Source: Acidobacteriota bacterium (lineage in GTDB: Bacteria > Acidobacteriota > Terriglobia > Terriglobales > Acidobacteriaceae). Taken from it: a DNA stretch of 19,972 bases. The notes beneath the pieces are model-generated. The model searched no databases. It was not told the DNA's origin and saw only the letters and a list, made by a program, of their open reading frames with translations. Positions within the stretch are counted from its first letter, which is position 1, and every line of letters starts with the position of its first letter. The position numbers and the translations under genes are program-made. The stretch lies in assembly GCA_021802085.1 (NCBI GenBank), contig JAKAAZ010000041.1, positions 1 to 19,972 on the forward strand, read 5' to 3'. Below are positions 7,030 through 15,519 of the stretch, in pieces.

Positions 7030-8385
7030 TCAGTCTGTCTCGACATGGTCGCGGATGTACCTGTTGCGGAATTTCCCCTTGGAGTCGAATTCCTGGGTCA
7101 GGGCCCGGAAGTCCTGGATGCGCGGGTAAAGCGGCGCGATCTCACGGGTATCCATGGTAAAGACCTTCGCCCAGTGGGGGCGGGCGCCGTAGGGGGCGAG
7201 CTTGGCCTCAATCTGCGGAAGCACGTGCATCACTGCGTCGGATTCGAGCTTCCAGGTGAAGTGGACCGCCAGGGAGGGGCGTCGGTACGCCATGCTCATC
7301 CACAGGTCGTCGGCGGCGATGGCGCGGAGTTCCGTGATGTAGAGGTGAGGGGTGATGCTGTCGCGGAGGGTTTCGACAGCGCGGATGGCTTCATATCCGC
7401 GATCGAAGGGAACGAAAAACTCGGTTTGCAGTTCCTGTCCGCTCGAAGGCGTGAAGTTCATCTTGAAGTGCGGAAGCCGCTCGTACCAGGGCCCCACAAT
7501 GTTCAGCTGGTCGGTACAGGCTTCGGCGGAGTGGCCGGGAATGGGATGGAGCTTTTCCGTTGCGAGGGTTGCGTTGTAGAAGCGGGCGGGAGGGGTAGAG
7601 GCGCCGCCCTGATCGACGCGGCGCTTGATCCAGACCTCGCCGGCACGACCGTTCTGCCAGTCCGTAAAGATGGAAACGCTATAGCCGGCTCCCATGATGT
7701 CGGCCAGGTGGTGCTCGAGTTCGCTGAAGGGAAGATTCTGGTAGACGATCTGGGTCATATCGTAGCGCGGCTGGACGGCAAGGGTCACATGGGTGACCAC
7801 ACCGAGTGCTCCGAGACCAACCACCGCTCCAGCGAAGCGGTCGCCATCCTTGTCGCGGGAAAGGGTGCGGACGGTTCCGTCTGCAGCGACGAATTGGATC
7901 GCAGTCACCGCTGTGGCGAGATTGCCGTTGCGCATTCCCGAGCCGTGGGTTGCGGTGGCGCACGCTCCGCCCACGGAGATGTGCGGCAGAGAGGCCATGT
8001 TATGCAGGGCAAAACCCTTCGCGTCGAGGATGAGCGCAAGGTCGCCGTAGCGGATGCCTGCGCCTACCGTTGCAGTGCGTGCTTTGGGGTCGAGGGTCAC
8101 GTCCGTCAGCTTGAGCGTGGAGATTTGTGCGATGCGTGAATCGGCGATTCCGTTGAACGAGTGGCGGGTGCCGAGTGCGCGGACCCGTGCGACACTGCGG
8201 ACGGCATCCTGCACTTCAGAAATCGATGCCGGCTGGAAGACTTTATTGGTCGAGTAGTGATAGTTGCCCGACCAATTGGTTCTCGGAATCGTTTCATCCG
8301 CGAATGCAGCGCATTCGGGGAAAGTTGTCGCCATCATCGCTGCAGCCGTCGCGGCTGAGCCCTTGAGAAATTCTCGTTTGTCCAT
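7030..8385 (-). CDS. Alditol/xylitol-oxidase-like FAD oxidase (VAO family), exported
   Basis: A 451-residue flavoprotein. VAO-family alditol oxidases oxidise the terminal CH-OH of polyols such as xylitol or sorbitol and pass electrons to O2, giving H2O2. The N-terminal FAD domain carries GTRHSFN with His75, the position for covalent FAD attachment, and ASLPHISVGGACATATHGSG. Spacing agrees well with the active site I recall for Streptomyces AldO: Ser137, Gln320, Glu352, Arg354, His375 and Lys407 match S106, Q288, E320, R322, H343 and K375 with an offset of 31-32. The N-terminus MDKREFLKGSAATAAAMMATT resembles a Tat signal but has Lys-Arg in place of Arg-Arg, so periplasmic export of a folded, FAD-loaded enzyme is plausible but not certain. 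Related lactone oxidases (L-gulonolactone, D-arabinonolactone) are the alternative. No obvious partner gene lies next to it. Confidence 0.85.
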   Translation of the reverse strand: MDKREFLKGSAATAAAMMATTFPECAAFADETIPRTNWSGNYHYSTNKVFQPASISEVQDAVRSVARVRALGTRHSFNGIADSRIAQISTLKLTDVTLDPKARTATVGAGIRYGDLALILDAKGFALHNMASLPHISVGGACATATHGSGMRNGNLATAVTAIQFVAADGTVRTLSRDKDGDRFAGAVVGLGALGVVTHVTLAVQPRYDMTQIVYQNLPFSELEHHLADIMGAGYSVSIFTDWQNGRAGEVWIKRRVDQGGASTPPARFYNATLATEKLHPIPGHSAEACTDQLNIVGPWYERLPHFKMNFTPSSGQELQTEFFVPFDRGYEAIRAVETLRDSITPHLYITELRAIAADDLWMSMAYRRPSLAVHFTWKLESDAVMHVLPQIEAKLAPYGARPHWAKVFTMDTREIAPLYPRIQDFRALTQEFDSKGKFRNRYIRDHVETD

Positions 8386-8728
8386 TTCGCACCGCCGTTC
8401 GGTTCTGTGGGAATAATTCTAAGCGCAGGAAACTGCGATGGCTGGATCTCCCTGGAGAATTCGTTCTGACTCACGAGTGAGCCTGCTCCTTCGCTCATGC
8501 AAACAGTCGATCACAGCGACTCGGCCAAAAATCAGGTGAAGTTGCTCTGACGGATACGAACAAGCGGCCCATCTACACCCTGCTCTTTCATTCCAGCGCT
8601 GAGAGGCTGCTTGAGATCGCCCGCGATCCGCGACACCTCGGCGCCTATGACTTATCGAGACCGATCTGGGAGGCAACGACGTGGCGGGCTGTCACTGGAA
8701 GCGCCTCAGAAAACGCCGTGCCGTCAAC
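8386..8728. other. Intergenic stretch with a possible gene remnant
   Basis: No intact gene is apparent. On the plus strand a frame from about 8512 reads TDTNKRPIYTLLFHSSAER, then LLEIARDPRHLGAYD, which looks protein-like, but it has no convincing start and runs on into the antisense of the transporter gene. It may be a decayed 3' fragment of an unidentified gene. On the minus strand TAGAAT (8416-8421) could be a -10 for the oxidase, next to a small hairpin CGCAG-GAAA-CTGCG (8424-8437). Confidence 0.3.
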
Positions 8729-10258
8729 CTACTTACGTTCCGTGCCTAGCGCCCTTTGCACCTTGCTGTGCTTCACACTGTATGTGAAGTAGATCAGCAG
8801 ACCGACCACCAGCCATGCAACGACCACTTCTTTCGTCAGGGCGGGAAGCGTCCAGATCAAGTAGAGCGCGGTCACGATGCCACAAATCGGCACCAGCGGC
8901 ACCCACGGTGTTTTGAAGGGCCGCGCCAGATTGGGCATTCTTCGCCGCAGAATCCATACTCCGGCGCAGACGATCGCGAAAGCCAGCAATGTACCCATAT
9001 TCACCAATTCCGCCAGCCTGTCGATGGGCAGCAGGGCAGGCAGAAACGCCACGATCACGCCCACCACAATGTTCGAAAGATACGGCGTGCGAAAGCGAGG
9101 ATGAATTTTGCCGGCCCACTTCCACAGCAATCCATCGCGCGACATGGAGAAGAAGATCCTGCTCTGTGCCAGCAGCATAACCAACATAACCGTGGCCAGC
9201 CCAAAAACGGCGCCCACCTTGACCAGAAGGCTGCCCCACGCGACGCCTGTTACATCGATGGCAACCGCCATGGGGTCGGCCACGTTCAGCGTTTTATAGC
9301 TGACCATTCCCGTCATCACTGCGGAGACGAGAATATAGAGGATCGTGCAAATCACCAGCGTCCCGAGGATTCCGATCGGCATATCGCGCTGCGGATTTTT
9401 TGCCTCCTGCGCCGCGGTCGAGACGGCATCGAAGCCGATGTAGGCGAAGAAAATCGAAGCAGCGCCAGCGGTGATGCCTCCCAGTCCAAAGCGCCCGGGC
9501 CCCTCCGATGGCGGAATATAGGGGTGCCAGTTGATCTTGGCCAGAACTGGATGATGCAGCAGGAATGCGACCCCGATGACCAGGAAGACGCCGACTGCGG
9601 ACAACTTGATCAGGACCATGGCCGTATTGAGATTGGCGGATTCCTCGATACCCACCACCAGGACGAGGGTGACAGCCAGAATGGCCACGAAGGCAACCAG
9701 ATTGAATACTCCGGTGACGTGCCGCATGCCTGCTGTATTGATGCCCATGGGCAGGGAAGCCATCGGCAGCCAGTGGGCCTGGTAAAAATACAGCACATCG
9801 CCGCGGGTGGTGGTGAGTTGCGGTGGGACATAGATATGGAAGTCCTGCAGCAAGCTGACCAGATATCCACTCCAGCCGGATGCAACGGTCGCCGCGCCAA
9901 ACGCGTATTCCAGTACCAGGTCCCAGCCGATCATCCACGCAACGAATTCGCCCAATGTCGCATACCCGTAGGTGTAGGCGGAGCCGGCGATCGGTATCAA
10001 CGCGGCGAATTCCGCGTAGCAAAGGCCGGCGAATGCACAGGTAATGCCAGCCACGATGAAGCTGAGTGTGACGGCCGGCCCGGCGTGAATCGCAGCCGCT
10101 TGTCCGGTGAGTACGAAGATGCCGGCGCCGATGACCGCGCCAATGCCCAGCGTGATGAGGTTGACTGGGCCAAGTGCTCGCTTGAGTTCGTGTTCGCCTT
10201 CCGTGTGCGCTTCCGAAAGCAGCGCGGACATAGGCTTGATGGCCCCAAGTTTTGCCAT
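8729..10258 (-). CDS. APC-superfamily amino-acid permease (CAT/YhdG-like)
   Basis: A 509-residue inner-membrane transporter with about twelve hydrophobic segments. The first carries GAVIGAGIFVLTG (40-52), the broken-helix glycine motif that binds the amino group of substrates in APC transporters. FFAYIGFDAVSTAAQEAKNPQRDMP in the middle and SRIFFSMSRDGLLWK further on are typical of the cationic amino-acid transporter group, which exchange or symport amino acids; substrate identity (basic or branched) cannot be read from sequence. The C-terminal segments LARPFKTPWVPLVPICGI and the final pair of helices fit that group. The start is ambiguous: ATG at 10258 is taken, while a TTG at 10264 lies at better spacing (five bases) from GGGAG. 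It lies 118 bases downstream of thiE on the same strand and may have its own promoter. Confidence 0.93.
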   Translation of the reverse strand: MAKLGAIKPMSALLSEAHTEGEHELKRALGPVNLITLGIGAVIGAGIFVLTGQAAAIHAGPAVTLSFIVAGITCAFAGLCYAEFAALIPIAGSAYTYGYATLGEFVAWMIGWDLVLEYAFGAATVASGWSGYLVSLLQDFHIYVPPQLTTTRGDVLYFYQAHWLPMASLPMGINTAGMRHVTGVFNLVAFVAILAVTLVLVVGIEESANLNTAMVLIKLSAVGVFLVIGVAFLLHHPVLAKINWHPYIPPSEGPGRFGLGGITAGAASIFFAYIGFDAVSTAAQEAKNPQRDMPIGILGTLVICTILYILVSAVMTGMVSYKTLNVADPMAVAIDVTGVAWGSLLVKVGAVFGLATVMLVMLLAQSRIFFSMSRDGLLWKWAGKIHPRFRTPYLSNIVVGVIVAFLPALLPIDRLAELVNMGTLLAFAIVCAGVWILRRRMPNLARPFKTPWVPLVPICGIVTALYLIWTLPALTKEVVVAWLVVGLLIYFTYSVKHSKVQRALGTERK

Positions 10259-10376
10259 GGACAAGGATTCTCCCAGTGTCGTGTGCGTGAACCTGACTAC
10301 AGATGAGCGCGCTTCGCAGCAAGGCTTATGTAGCTCGATAGTATCGTAAGCAGCGATTTCCCAATAGCGAGCGATC

Positions 10377-11024
10377 TTAGCGCAGCAGGGAGAAGAATTC
10401 TTCGGCGATCTGGCGGGTGGCGGCCTGAGCCGTGTTCGGATCGCTGTTGGCCGGCAGCAGGTCGGAAATCACAGCGACAGAGTCCGCTCCAGCATCGAGC
10501 ACGCTGCGGCAATTCTTGCGTGTAATGCCTCCAATCGCAACCAGCGGTTTCGCGGTTAAGGCGCGTGCTGCCCCCAATCCCGCGAGGCCTACCGTTGGAT
10601 CGGGATTGATTTTCGATGCAGTTGGGAAGATCGGCCCATAGGCGATGTAGTCGCAGCTTGTCTGGTCGGCTTCCATCACCTGGTCGGCCGAATTCGTCGA
10701 GACGCCAACCCATCTGCCGCTCCCTACGATGCTGCGTGCATCATCTGCGGACACATCGCCCTGCCCAACATGCACGCCATCGAAGCCGGCCAGCAGGGCA
10801 AGATCGGGACGATCGTTGAATAGGAGCCTAAGATCTTCGCTCGCCGGAAATATCTCGCGTAGCAGAGAGGCGTCACGCAACATCTCTCGCGCGTTGCCTT
10901 GCTTGTTGCGGTATTGAACCAGCTTCACTCCGGCCGTCCGAAGGCCGGCAGCAATGGAAGCGATAGCAAGCGAGCGAGCGGACAGCAGATCGGTGTCCAG
11001 GATGGCGTACAGACGAGCGAGCAT
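10377..11024 (-). CDS. thiE: Thiamine-phosphate synthase
   Basis: A 215-residue TIM-barrel enzyme that condenses the hydroxymethylpyrimidine diphosphate and thiazole phosphate moieties into thiamine monophosphate. Visible motifs: QYRNK (37-41, usually QLR-x-K) and FNDRPDLALLAGFDGVHVGQ (69-88), which bind the pyrimidine and Mg2+; GVSTNS (107-112); YGPIFPTASK (129-138), the thiazole-phosphate loop; GLAGL (146-150); VAIGGI (162-167). Tyr in place of Leu in the first motif and Asn in place of His in GVSTNS are variations. TenI-like aminases share the fold, but the retained FNDR and GPIFPT motifs favour ThiE. It starts five bases after the accC stop, so it is probably translated from the same message. 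No TPP riboswitch is visible upstream and no other thiamine gene is in the window. Confidence 0.88.
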   Translation of the reverse strand: MLARLYAILDTDLLSARSLAIASIAAGLRTAGVKLVQYRNKQGNAREMLRDASLLREIFPASEDLRLLFNDRPDLALLAGFDGVHVGQGDVSADDARSIVGSGRWVGVSTNSADQVMEADQTSCDYIAYGPIFPTASKINPDPTVGLAGLGAARALTAKPLVAIGGITRKNCRSVLDAGADSVAVISDLLPANSDPNTAQAATRQIAEEFFSLLR

Positions 11025-11029
11025 ATCGA

Positions 11030-12400
11030 CTACTGGACAACTTCCCTGCGCAGCTTTTCACGTTCGAAAAAACGCTCCATAAATTTCGTGTCGAACGCGC
11101 CCACTCGAAAGTCCTCATCCGCGAAGATTCGCTGATGCAGCGGAATCGTGGTGTAGATGCCCTCCACTACAAACATGCTCAGCGCCCGTTCCATTCGCGC
11201 AATCGCTTCGGTACGGTCCTCGCCACGCACGATCAGCTTGGCGATGAGTGAATCGTAATATGGCGGCACGACCCCTTCGGCATATTGGGCGGTGTCGACG
11301 CGGACGCCATTGCCGCCGGGTAGATTGTACGCAGTGATTTTGCCTGCCGAGGGAGTGAACTTTTCCGGGTGCTCCGCATTGATGCGGCACTCAATGGCAT
11401 GACCGCGTATCTCCACGGGTTTCGTGATGATCTCGCTCAATTTTTCCCCGGCTGCGACGCGAAACTGCGCCTTCACCAGATCCACGCCCGTTACCATCTC
11501 GGTTACAGGATGCTCCACCTGGATTCGTGTATTCATTTCAATGAAGTACAGTTTGCCGTCTTCATCCATCAGAAATTCCACAGTGCCGGCATTCACGTAA
11601 CCGATGGTTTCCAGGCACTTCTTCAGCGTTGCACCGATCTCCTCGCGCATCCTGTGTGTTACCTGGAGAGAAGGCGCTTCCTCGATCAACTTCTGATGCC
11701 GCCGCTGAATGGAGCATTCCCGTTCGCCCAGCGACATCACATTGCCGTGCTCGTCGGCCAGGATCTGGAATTCAATGTGGCGCGGTCTCTCGATGAATTT
11801 TTCCATGTACAGGTCGCCATTGCCGAAGGCATTTTGCGCCTCCGTGCGCGCCGCTCGGAAGAAATTCGGCAACTCGTCCGCGCTGCGAACAACGCGCATC
11901 CCGCGTCCGCCGCCGCCGGCGGAGGCCTTGAGGATGACCGGGTAGCCAATCTGCCGCGCCCAATCTAGCGCCTCGTCTTCACTCTGGATAACTCCTTCGG
12001 AACCGGGGAGGATCGGGACCTTCGCTTTTTTCATCGACATGCGGGCTTTTTCTTTTTCGCCCATCAGCCGTGTCACTTCCGGCGGCGGTCCGATGAATTT
12101 GATATTGGAAGCGCGGCACACCTCGGCGAAATTCGCATTTTCACTCAACAAGCCATAGCCGGGATGGATAGCGTCGACGTCGGCAATCTCCGCCGCGCTG
12201 ATGACGGCCGGAACATTCAGATAACTGTCGGCGGAACGTGGCGGCCCGATACAGATCGCTTCGTCCGCGAAGCGGACGTGGAGAGAGTTTCGGTCCGCCT
12301 CGCTGTAAATGGCGACCGTACGAATGCCCATCTCCTTGCAGGCGCTGATGATACGCAGAGCGATTTCGCCGCGGTTGGCGATGAGAACTTTTCGGAACAT
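11030..12400 (-). CDS. accC: Biotin carboxylase of acetyl-CoA carboxylase
   Basis: A 456-residue ATP-grasp enzyme that carboxylates the biotin on AccB using bicarbonate and ATP, the first half of malonyl-CoA formation. The N-terminal domain begins MFRKVLIANRGEIALRI; the ATP-grasp domain has KASAGGGGRGMRVV (158-171) and the catalytic stretch EMNTRIQVEHPVTE (288-301); the C-terminal domain includes RINAEHPEKFTPS and YYDSLIAKLIV. Length is normal. The ATG at 12400 matches the family N-terminus; a TTG nine bases upstream is less likely. GAGG is only three bases from the ATG, so the ribosome site is poor. It is followed within five bases by thiE and preceded 72 bases upstream by accB, its substrate. 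The carboxyltransferase subunits accA/accD are not here. Confidence 0.97.
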   Translation of the reverse strand: MFRKVLIANRGEIALRIISACKEMGIRTVAIYSEADRNSLHVRFADEAICIGPPRSADSYLNVPAVISAAEIADVDAIHPGYGLLSENANFAEVCRASNIKFIGPPPEVTRLMGEKEKARMSMKKAKVPILPGSEGVIQSEDEALDWARQIGYPVILKASAGGGGRGMRVVRSADELPNFFRAARTEAQNAFGNGDLYMEKFIERPRHIEFQILADEHGNVMSLGERECSIQRRHQKLIEEAPSLQVTHRMREEIGATLKKCLETIGYVNAGTVEFLMDEDGKLYFIEMNTRIQVEHPVTEMVTGVDLVKAQFRVAAGEKLSEIITKPVEIRGHAIECRINAEHPEKFTPSAGKITAYNLPGGNGVRVDTAQYAEGVVPPYYDSLIAKLIVRGEDRTEAIARMERALSMFVVEGIYTTIPLHQRIFADEDFRVGAFDTKFMERFFEREKLRREVVQ

Positions 12401-12472
12401 ATACCTCAACTCAATGAAAGTGACGAACCCGCCAGGGAATTGCTAGTCAGCCGGTTCACCATGTTCGCGCTA

Positions 12473-13000
12473 CTACCGTGGACGAATGGCGAACAGTGGC
12501 TGCCCATATTCGACGGGTTGCCCGCTTGCTGCCATGCGCTTAACCACTTCCCCAGCCATGTCACTCTCAATTTCATTCATTAGTTTCATCGCCTCGACGA
12601 TGCAGACGACCTGGCCCGATTCAACTTGATCTCCCACCTTAACGTATGGCTCCGCGCCGGGGGCAGATGCCTCGTAGAATGTTCCGACAATAGGAGATTT
12701 GATAATATGCAGGCCGGGTTCTTCACCTGTTGCGGCCAATTCCGGCGCCGTGGATGCACCAGCGCTGAGATGGGAAAGATGGGCCGGGGGAGCGACCGTT
12801 CCTGCCGTGAAAGTTGGGCCCTGGGATGGGCGGAGCAAATGACTCAACTGCTCACGATCCACGCGGCTCGCTGAACTACCTTGCCCGGCGAAGCTGAGGT
12901 GAACCTTCAGCCCCTCCTGTTCCAGTTCAAATTCGCCCACTTCCTGCTGCTTGAGGAATTCGATGAGGTCTTTCAGGGATTGCAATTGTCCGGCATTCAT
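12473..13000 (-). CDS. accB: Biotin carboxyl carrier protein of acetyl-CoA carboxylase
   Basis: A 175-residue carrier. Residues 1-40 form the N-terminal dimerisation/association region (LKDLIEFLKQQEVGEFELEQ), then a Pro/Ala/Ser/His-rich flexible linker to about 95, then the biotinyl domain (97-175) with SPIVGTFYEASAPGAEPYV and the biotinylation site EAMKLMNEIE, whose lysine is K139. The usual 'thumb' region is present (SPIVGTFYEASAPG). The ATG at 13000 begins the family-like N-terminus; AAGGAG lies 12 bases upstream, slightly far. An upstream in-frame extension to 13117 lacks family similarity. It sits between pepP and accC on the same strand, as in many bacteria, but elongation factor P (efp), often found between pepP and accB, is missing here. 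Confidence 0.96.
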   Translation of the reverse strand: MNAGQLQSLKDLIEFLKQQEVGEFELEQEGLKVHLSFAGQGSSASRVDREQLSHLLRPSQGPTFTAGTVAPPAHLSHLSAGASTAPELAATGEEPGLHIIKSPIVGTFYEASAPGAEPYVKVGDQVESGQVVCIVEAMKLMNEIESDMAGEVVKRMAASGQPVEYGQPLFAIRPR

Positions 13001-13143
13001 AATTTCGACGTACTCCTTACAGGCACTCGAGCGAATCTGTTCCGTCCTTGCAAGTATAGTGGCATCGGCAGGCGATGGTCGCGCAGGGAACCCAGAAATA
13101 GCAATAGAGCGGTGCAACTCCAGTGACTTGCGGGGGCTGGCGA

Positions 13144-14265
13144 CTAAAGCTCAATCCAGGCTTTTGTCGCCGGAGTTAGTATTTCCGGTTCGCTGCGTGT
13201 TACCAGCACCATATCCTCAATACGCACACCAAAGCGACCCGGCAAATATACGCCAGGCTCAATTGTAATCACCATCCCGGGCTCCAACTGCTGAAGCTGC
13301 CGGGCGGCGATGCGCGGTCCTTCATGAATCTCCAAGCCTACACCGTGGCCGGTCGAGTGGGTAAAGAAATCGGCCAATTTCGCGCGCCGCAATACGCCCC
13401 GAGCGGCTTCGTCCACCTCGCCACAGGATACCCCAGGCTTGACGGCTGCAATGGCAGCCATCTGTGCTTCAAGAACTGCAAAATATGCATCGCGCTCCGC
13501 CATTGTAGCGCGGCCAAGATGCACCGTGCGCGTCATGTCCGAGCAATAACCCTGGAACATCACCCCGAAATCGAGCACCACAAATCCGCGCCGGGGAAGG
13601 CGCTGCCCGGTGGCGTGTCCGTGTGGCAACGCAGAACGCGCGCCGCTGGCCACTATTGTCTCGAAGGACATACCTTCGGCGCCAGCTGTGCGCGCAGCGA
13701 ATTCAAGATGCGCGGCAACTTCAACTTCCCGTTTTCCCGACTCGATCCGTGTCAGCAGATCCTCGAACAGAGCGCAGCCCAATTGAGCTGCGGCCCGAAG
13801 CCGCGTGATTTCTTCGGCATCCTTGCGTTCACGGAGCCCCGCTACCAGAGCAGGAACCGCCTGAAAAAAACTGCGCCGCTGTTTGCCGGGAATCCATCGA
13901 CGAAGCATATCCAGCGTCGCAACAGTGGTGTGCTCACCATCGAAGGCGCACCGGCGCATGCCGTGGATCACCATCCACGCGCAAGCCTCCCGCAGGACAG
14001 GACCCTGCGCGATTATCACACCGGCATGTTTCGTTTCCTGCTTCGCTTGCTGAATGTAACGACCGTCGGTGAAGAGCACGGGCTTAACCGAACGTGGAGC
14101 GCGCGCGCCTTTGCGCAGCTCGGAACTGTTAGGTAGGATTAGGGCCGCGTTTGAACCGGTGAATCCCGTCAGATAACGAACATCGCAGGGATGCGCGATC
14201 AGCATCGCATCCGCGGCGGGACAAGCCGATCGGAGAACGGCAGATAGTCGTTGCAGGCGCACCAT
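13144..14265 (-). CDS. M24B Xaa-Pro aminopeptidase (PepP/PepQ-like)
   Basis: A 373-residue dinuclear-metal peptidase that removes residues or dipeptides preceding proline in the cytoplasm. The N-terminal creatinase-type domain spans about 1-140 (HPCDVRYLTGFTGSNAALIL). The 'pita-bread' catalytic domain has all five expected metal ligands: Asp232 and Asp243 (VLDFGVMFQGYCSDMTRT), His307 (HSTGHGVGLEIHEGP), Glu336 (ITIEPGVY) and Glu350 (GVRIEDMVLV); LPHGHAT (213-219) carries the conserved substrate histidine. Choice between aminopeptidase P and prolidase activity cannot be made from these motifs. It leads the pepP-accB-accC-thiE run, with 143 bases before accB. No ribosome site precedes the ATG at 14265, but a -10-like TATAAC ends eight bases upstream, suggesting a leaderless message. 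Confidence 0.93.
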   Translation of the reverse strand: MVRLQRLSAVLRSACPAADAMLIAHPCDVRYLTGFTGSNAALILPNSSELRKGARAPRSVKPVLFTDGRYIQQAKQETKHAGVIIAQGPVLREACAWMVIHGMRRCAFDGEHTTVATLDMLRRWIPGKQRRSFFQAVPALVAGLRERKDAEEITRLRAAAQLGCALFEDLLTRIESGKREVEVAAHLEFAARTAGAEGMSFETIVASGARSALPHGHATGQRLPRRGFVVLDFGVMFQGYCSDMTRTVHLGRATMAERDAYFAVLEAQMAAIAAVKPGVSCGEVDEAARGVLRRAKLADFFTHSTGHGVGLEIHEGPRIAARQLQQLEPGMVITIEPGVYLPGRFGVRIEDMVLVTRSEPEILTPATKAWIEL

Positions 14266-14273
14266 ACGTTTCG

Positions 14274-14279
14274 GTTATA
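14274..14279 (-). promoter_or_regulatory. Possible -10 element for a leaderless pepP transcript
   Basis: On the minus strand TATAAC is followed by eight bases and then the pepP ATG, the spacing expected for transcription starting at the start codon. No Shine-Dalgarno sequence is present. No good -35 is seen at 16-18 bases. The arrangement resembles that before trpB. Confidence 0.35.
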
Positions 14280-14319
14280 GCATCCGTTGTGTGTATCCGT
14301 CGCGATTTCAACTCCGATA

Positions 14320-15519
14320 TCAGTGTGACTGATTCATCGTACTGGTCAACTGGCGGATCAAATCGACTTCATGCTGGCGATAGGGCTTGCCGTCCGGATA
14401 AAAAACATCGTGGAACCAGACAGGCGGCTTTTCCAGCACATACGGCCGCTGCCACGAATCCCACGGCAGATTGGTCTGCGTCTTGCCATTGACCAAGCCC
14501 CAATTGATGGCCGCCACACGATATTTCATCGCGATGGGGAGGATGGTATCAAAGGTGCTGCCGACGCCGCGCGCCATGTATTCCGTGCAGATAATGGGAC
14601 GATGATAGGTCTGCAGCTCGATGACGTGCTGTTCAAAAACCTCGGGCCAACCATAGCTGTGGAACGATAGTACGTCCGACTCTCCGATTTGAATTTTCTG
14701 CACAGGCTTCAGCTGTGAAAAATCATTCCAGTCGCCATAGAAGACGCCGCTGGTCAAAGGCTGCACAGGATGCTGCGACCTTGCCCAGGAGAAAACCTGC
14801 GGCAACAGTTCTGCCACCAATTCACTTTTACTTTTCTCGCTATGGATCTTGCCGTAGCTAGTATCGTCGCCATTGTCCGGCTCATTCCAGAGATCCCACG
14901 CGAGGACTCGCGGGTCATTCGCGAAGGCGCCGACAACGCCCTTCACGTACACCTCCAGACGCGGATACTGAGCAGGGTCGCGCAACGCGGCCATGCCGGG
15001 CCCCTGTACCCAGCCGGAATTATGCACTCCCGGGATAGGAGGATGCTGCGGACCGAGTTTCGGGTCGGGGTCCCAGCAGGAATCGAACAGCACAAAGATG
15101 GGCCGAATATGATGCTTGTCGGCAATTGTGAGAAAGGTGTTGATGCGCTGCTGAAAGCCCTGAGGGTCCTGTTTCCACAAGAGGTCATGCAGGAAGACGC
15201 GCATCGTGTTCATGCCGATGGCCTGGGCCCAACCCAGCTCCTGGTCGATTTCCTCTGGATTGAATGTCGCCGCCTGCCACATTTCCAACTGGTTGATGGC
15301 GTCCCGTGGAATGTAATCGGTGCCGACGAGCCATGGCTGCTGCGCATACCAGGCATTCGCCTGCGCCTCGCTCCAGCGATCTGGCTGAGTCGTTAGGATA
15401 CCTGGAGGCGTTGGAGTGGCCGAATTCGCCGGAGCAGAGGCATTGGGTTGGGCATTCGCACGCTGAAGTAAAAAGAGAAGTGCAACAATCGGAAGACATC
15501 GATAGAGTAGTCGGCGCAT
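14320..15519 (-). CDS. Secreted GH5-like (cellulase-fold) glycoside hydrolase
   Basis: A 399-residue protein with a Sec signal peptide (about 1-23, cleavage after ANA) and a low-complexity Ala/Pro/Ser/Thr linker to about 45. The rest is a (beta/alpha)8 clan GH-A barrel: GMNTMRVFLHDLLW (102-115); LAWDLWNEPDN (206-216) with Glu213 as likely acid/base; SFHSYGWPEVF; and ICTEYMARGVGS (310-321) with Glu313 as likely nucleophile; then the wide loop NWGLVNGKTQTNLPWDSW. Both catalytic glutamates are in place, so activity is likely, on a beta-linked plant or microbial glycan such as a mannan, glucan or xylan; the substrate cannot be deduced. It acts in the periplasm or outside the cell. It is divergent from the isomerase gene at 15871 and lies 54 bases before pepP. 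Confidence 0.85.
   Translation of the reverse strand: MRRLLYRCLPIVALLFLLQRANAQPNASAPANSATPTPPGILTTQPDRWSEAQANAWYAQQPWLVGTDYIPRDAINQLEMWQAATFNPEEIDQELGWAQAIGMNTMRVFLHDLLWKQDPQGFQQRINTFLTIADKHHIRPIFVLFDSCWDPDPKLGPQHPPIPGVHNSGWVQGPGMAALRDPAQYPRLEVYVKGVVGAFANDPRVLAWDLWNEPDNGDDTSYGKIHSEKSKSELVAELLPQVFSWARSQHPVQPLTSGVFYGDWNDFSQLKPVQKIQIGESDVLSFHSYGWPEVFEQHVIELQTYHRPIICTEYMARGVGSTFDTILPIAMKYRVAAINWGLVNGKTQTNLPWDSWQRPYVLEKPPVWFHDVFYPDGKPYRQHEVDLIRQLTSTMNQSH

Noticed and set aside
7027..8139. Plus-strand open frame of 370 codons opposite the flavin oxidase
   Set aside because: It is a shadow of the oxidase gene; the minus-strand product has a complete set of active-site residues.
8756..10306. Long plus-strand open frame opposite the transporter gene
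   Set aside because: It is antisense to a clear APC permease; the translation is rich in His, Gln and Asp without domain features.
14319..14333. Palindrome ATCAGT-GTG-ACTGAT overlapping the hydrolase stop codon
   Set aside because: Short, partly coding, and not repeated elsewhere in the window; too weak to call an operator.
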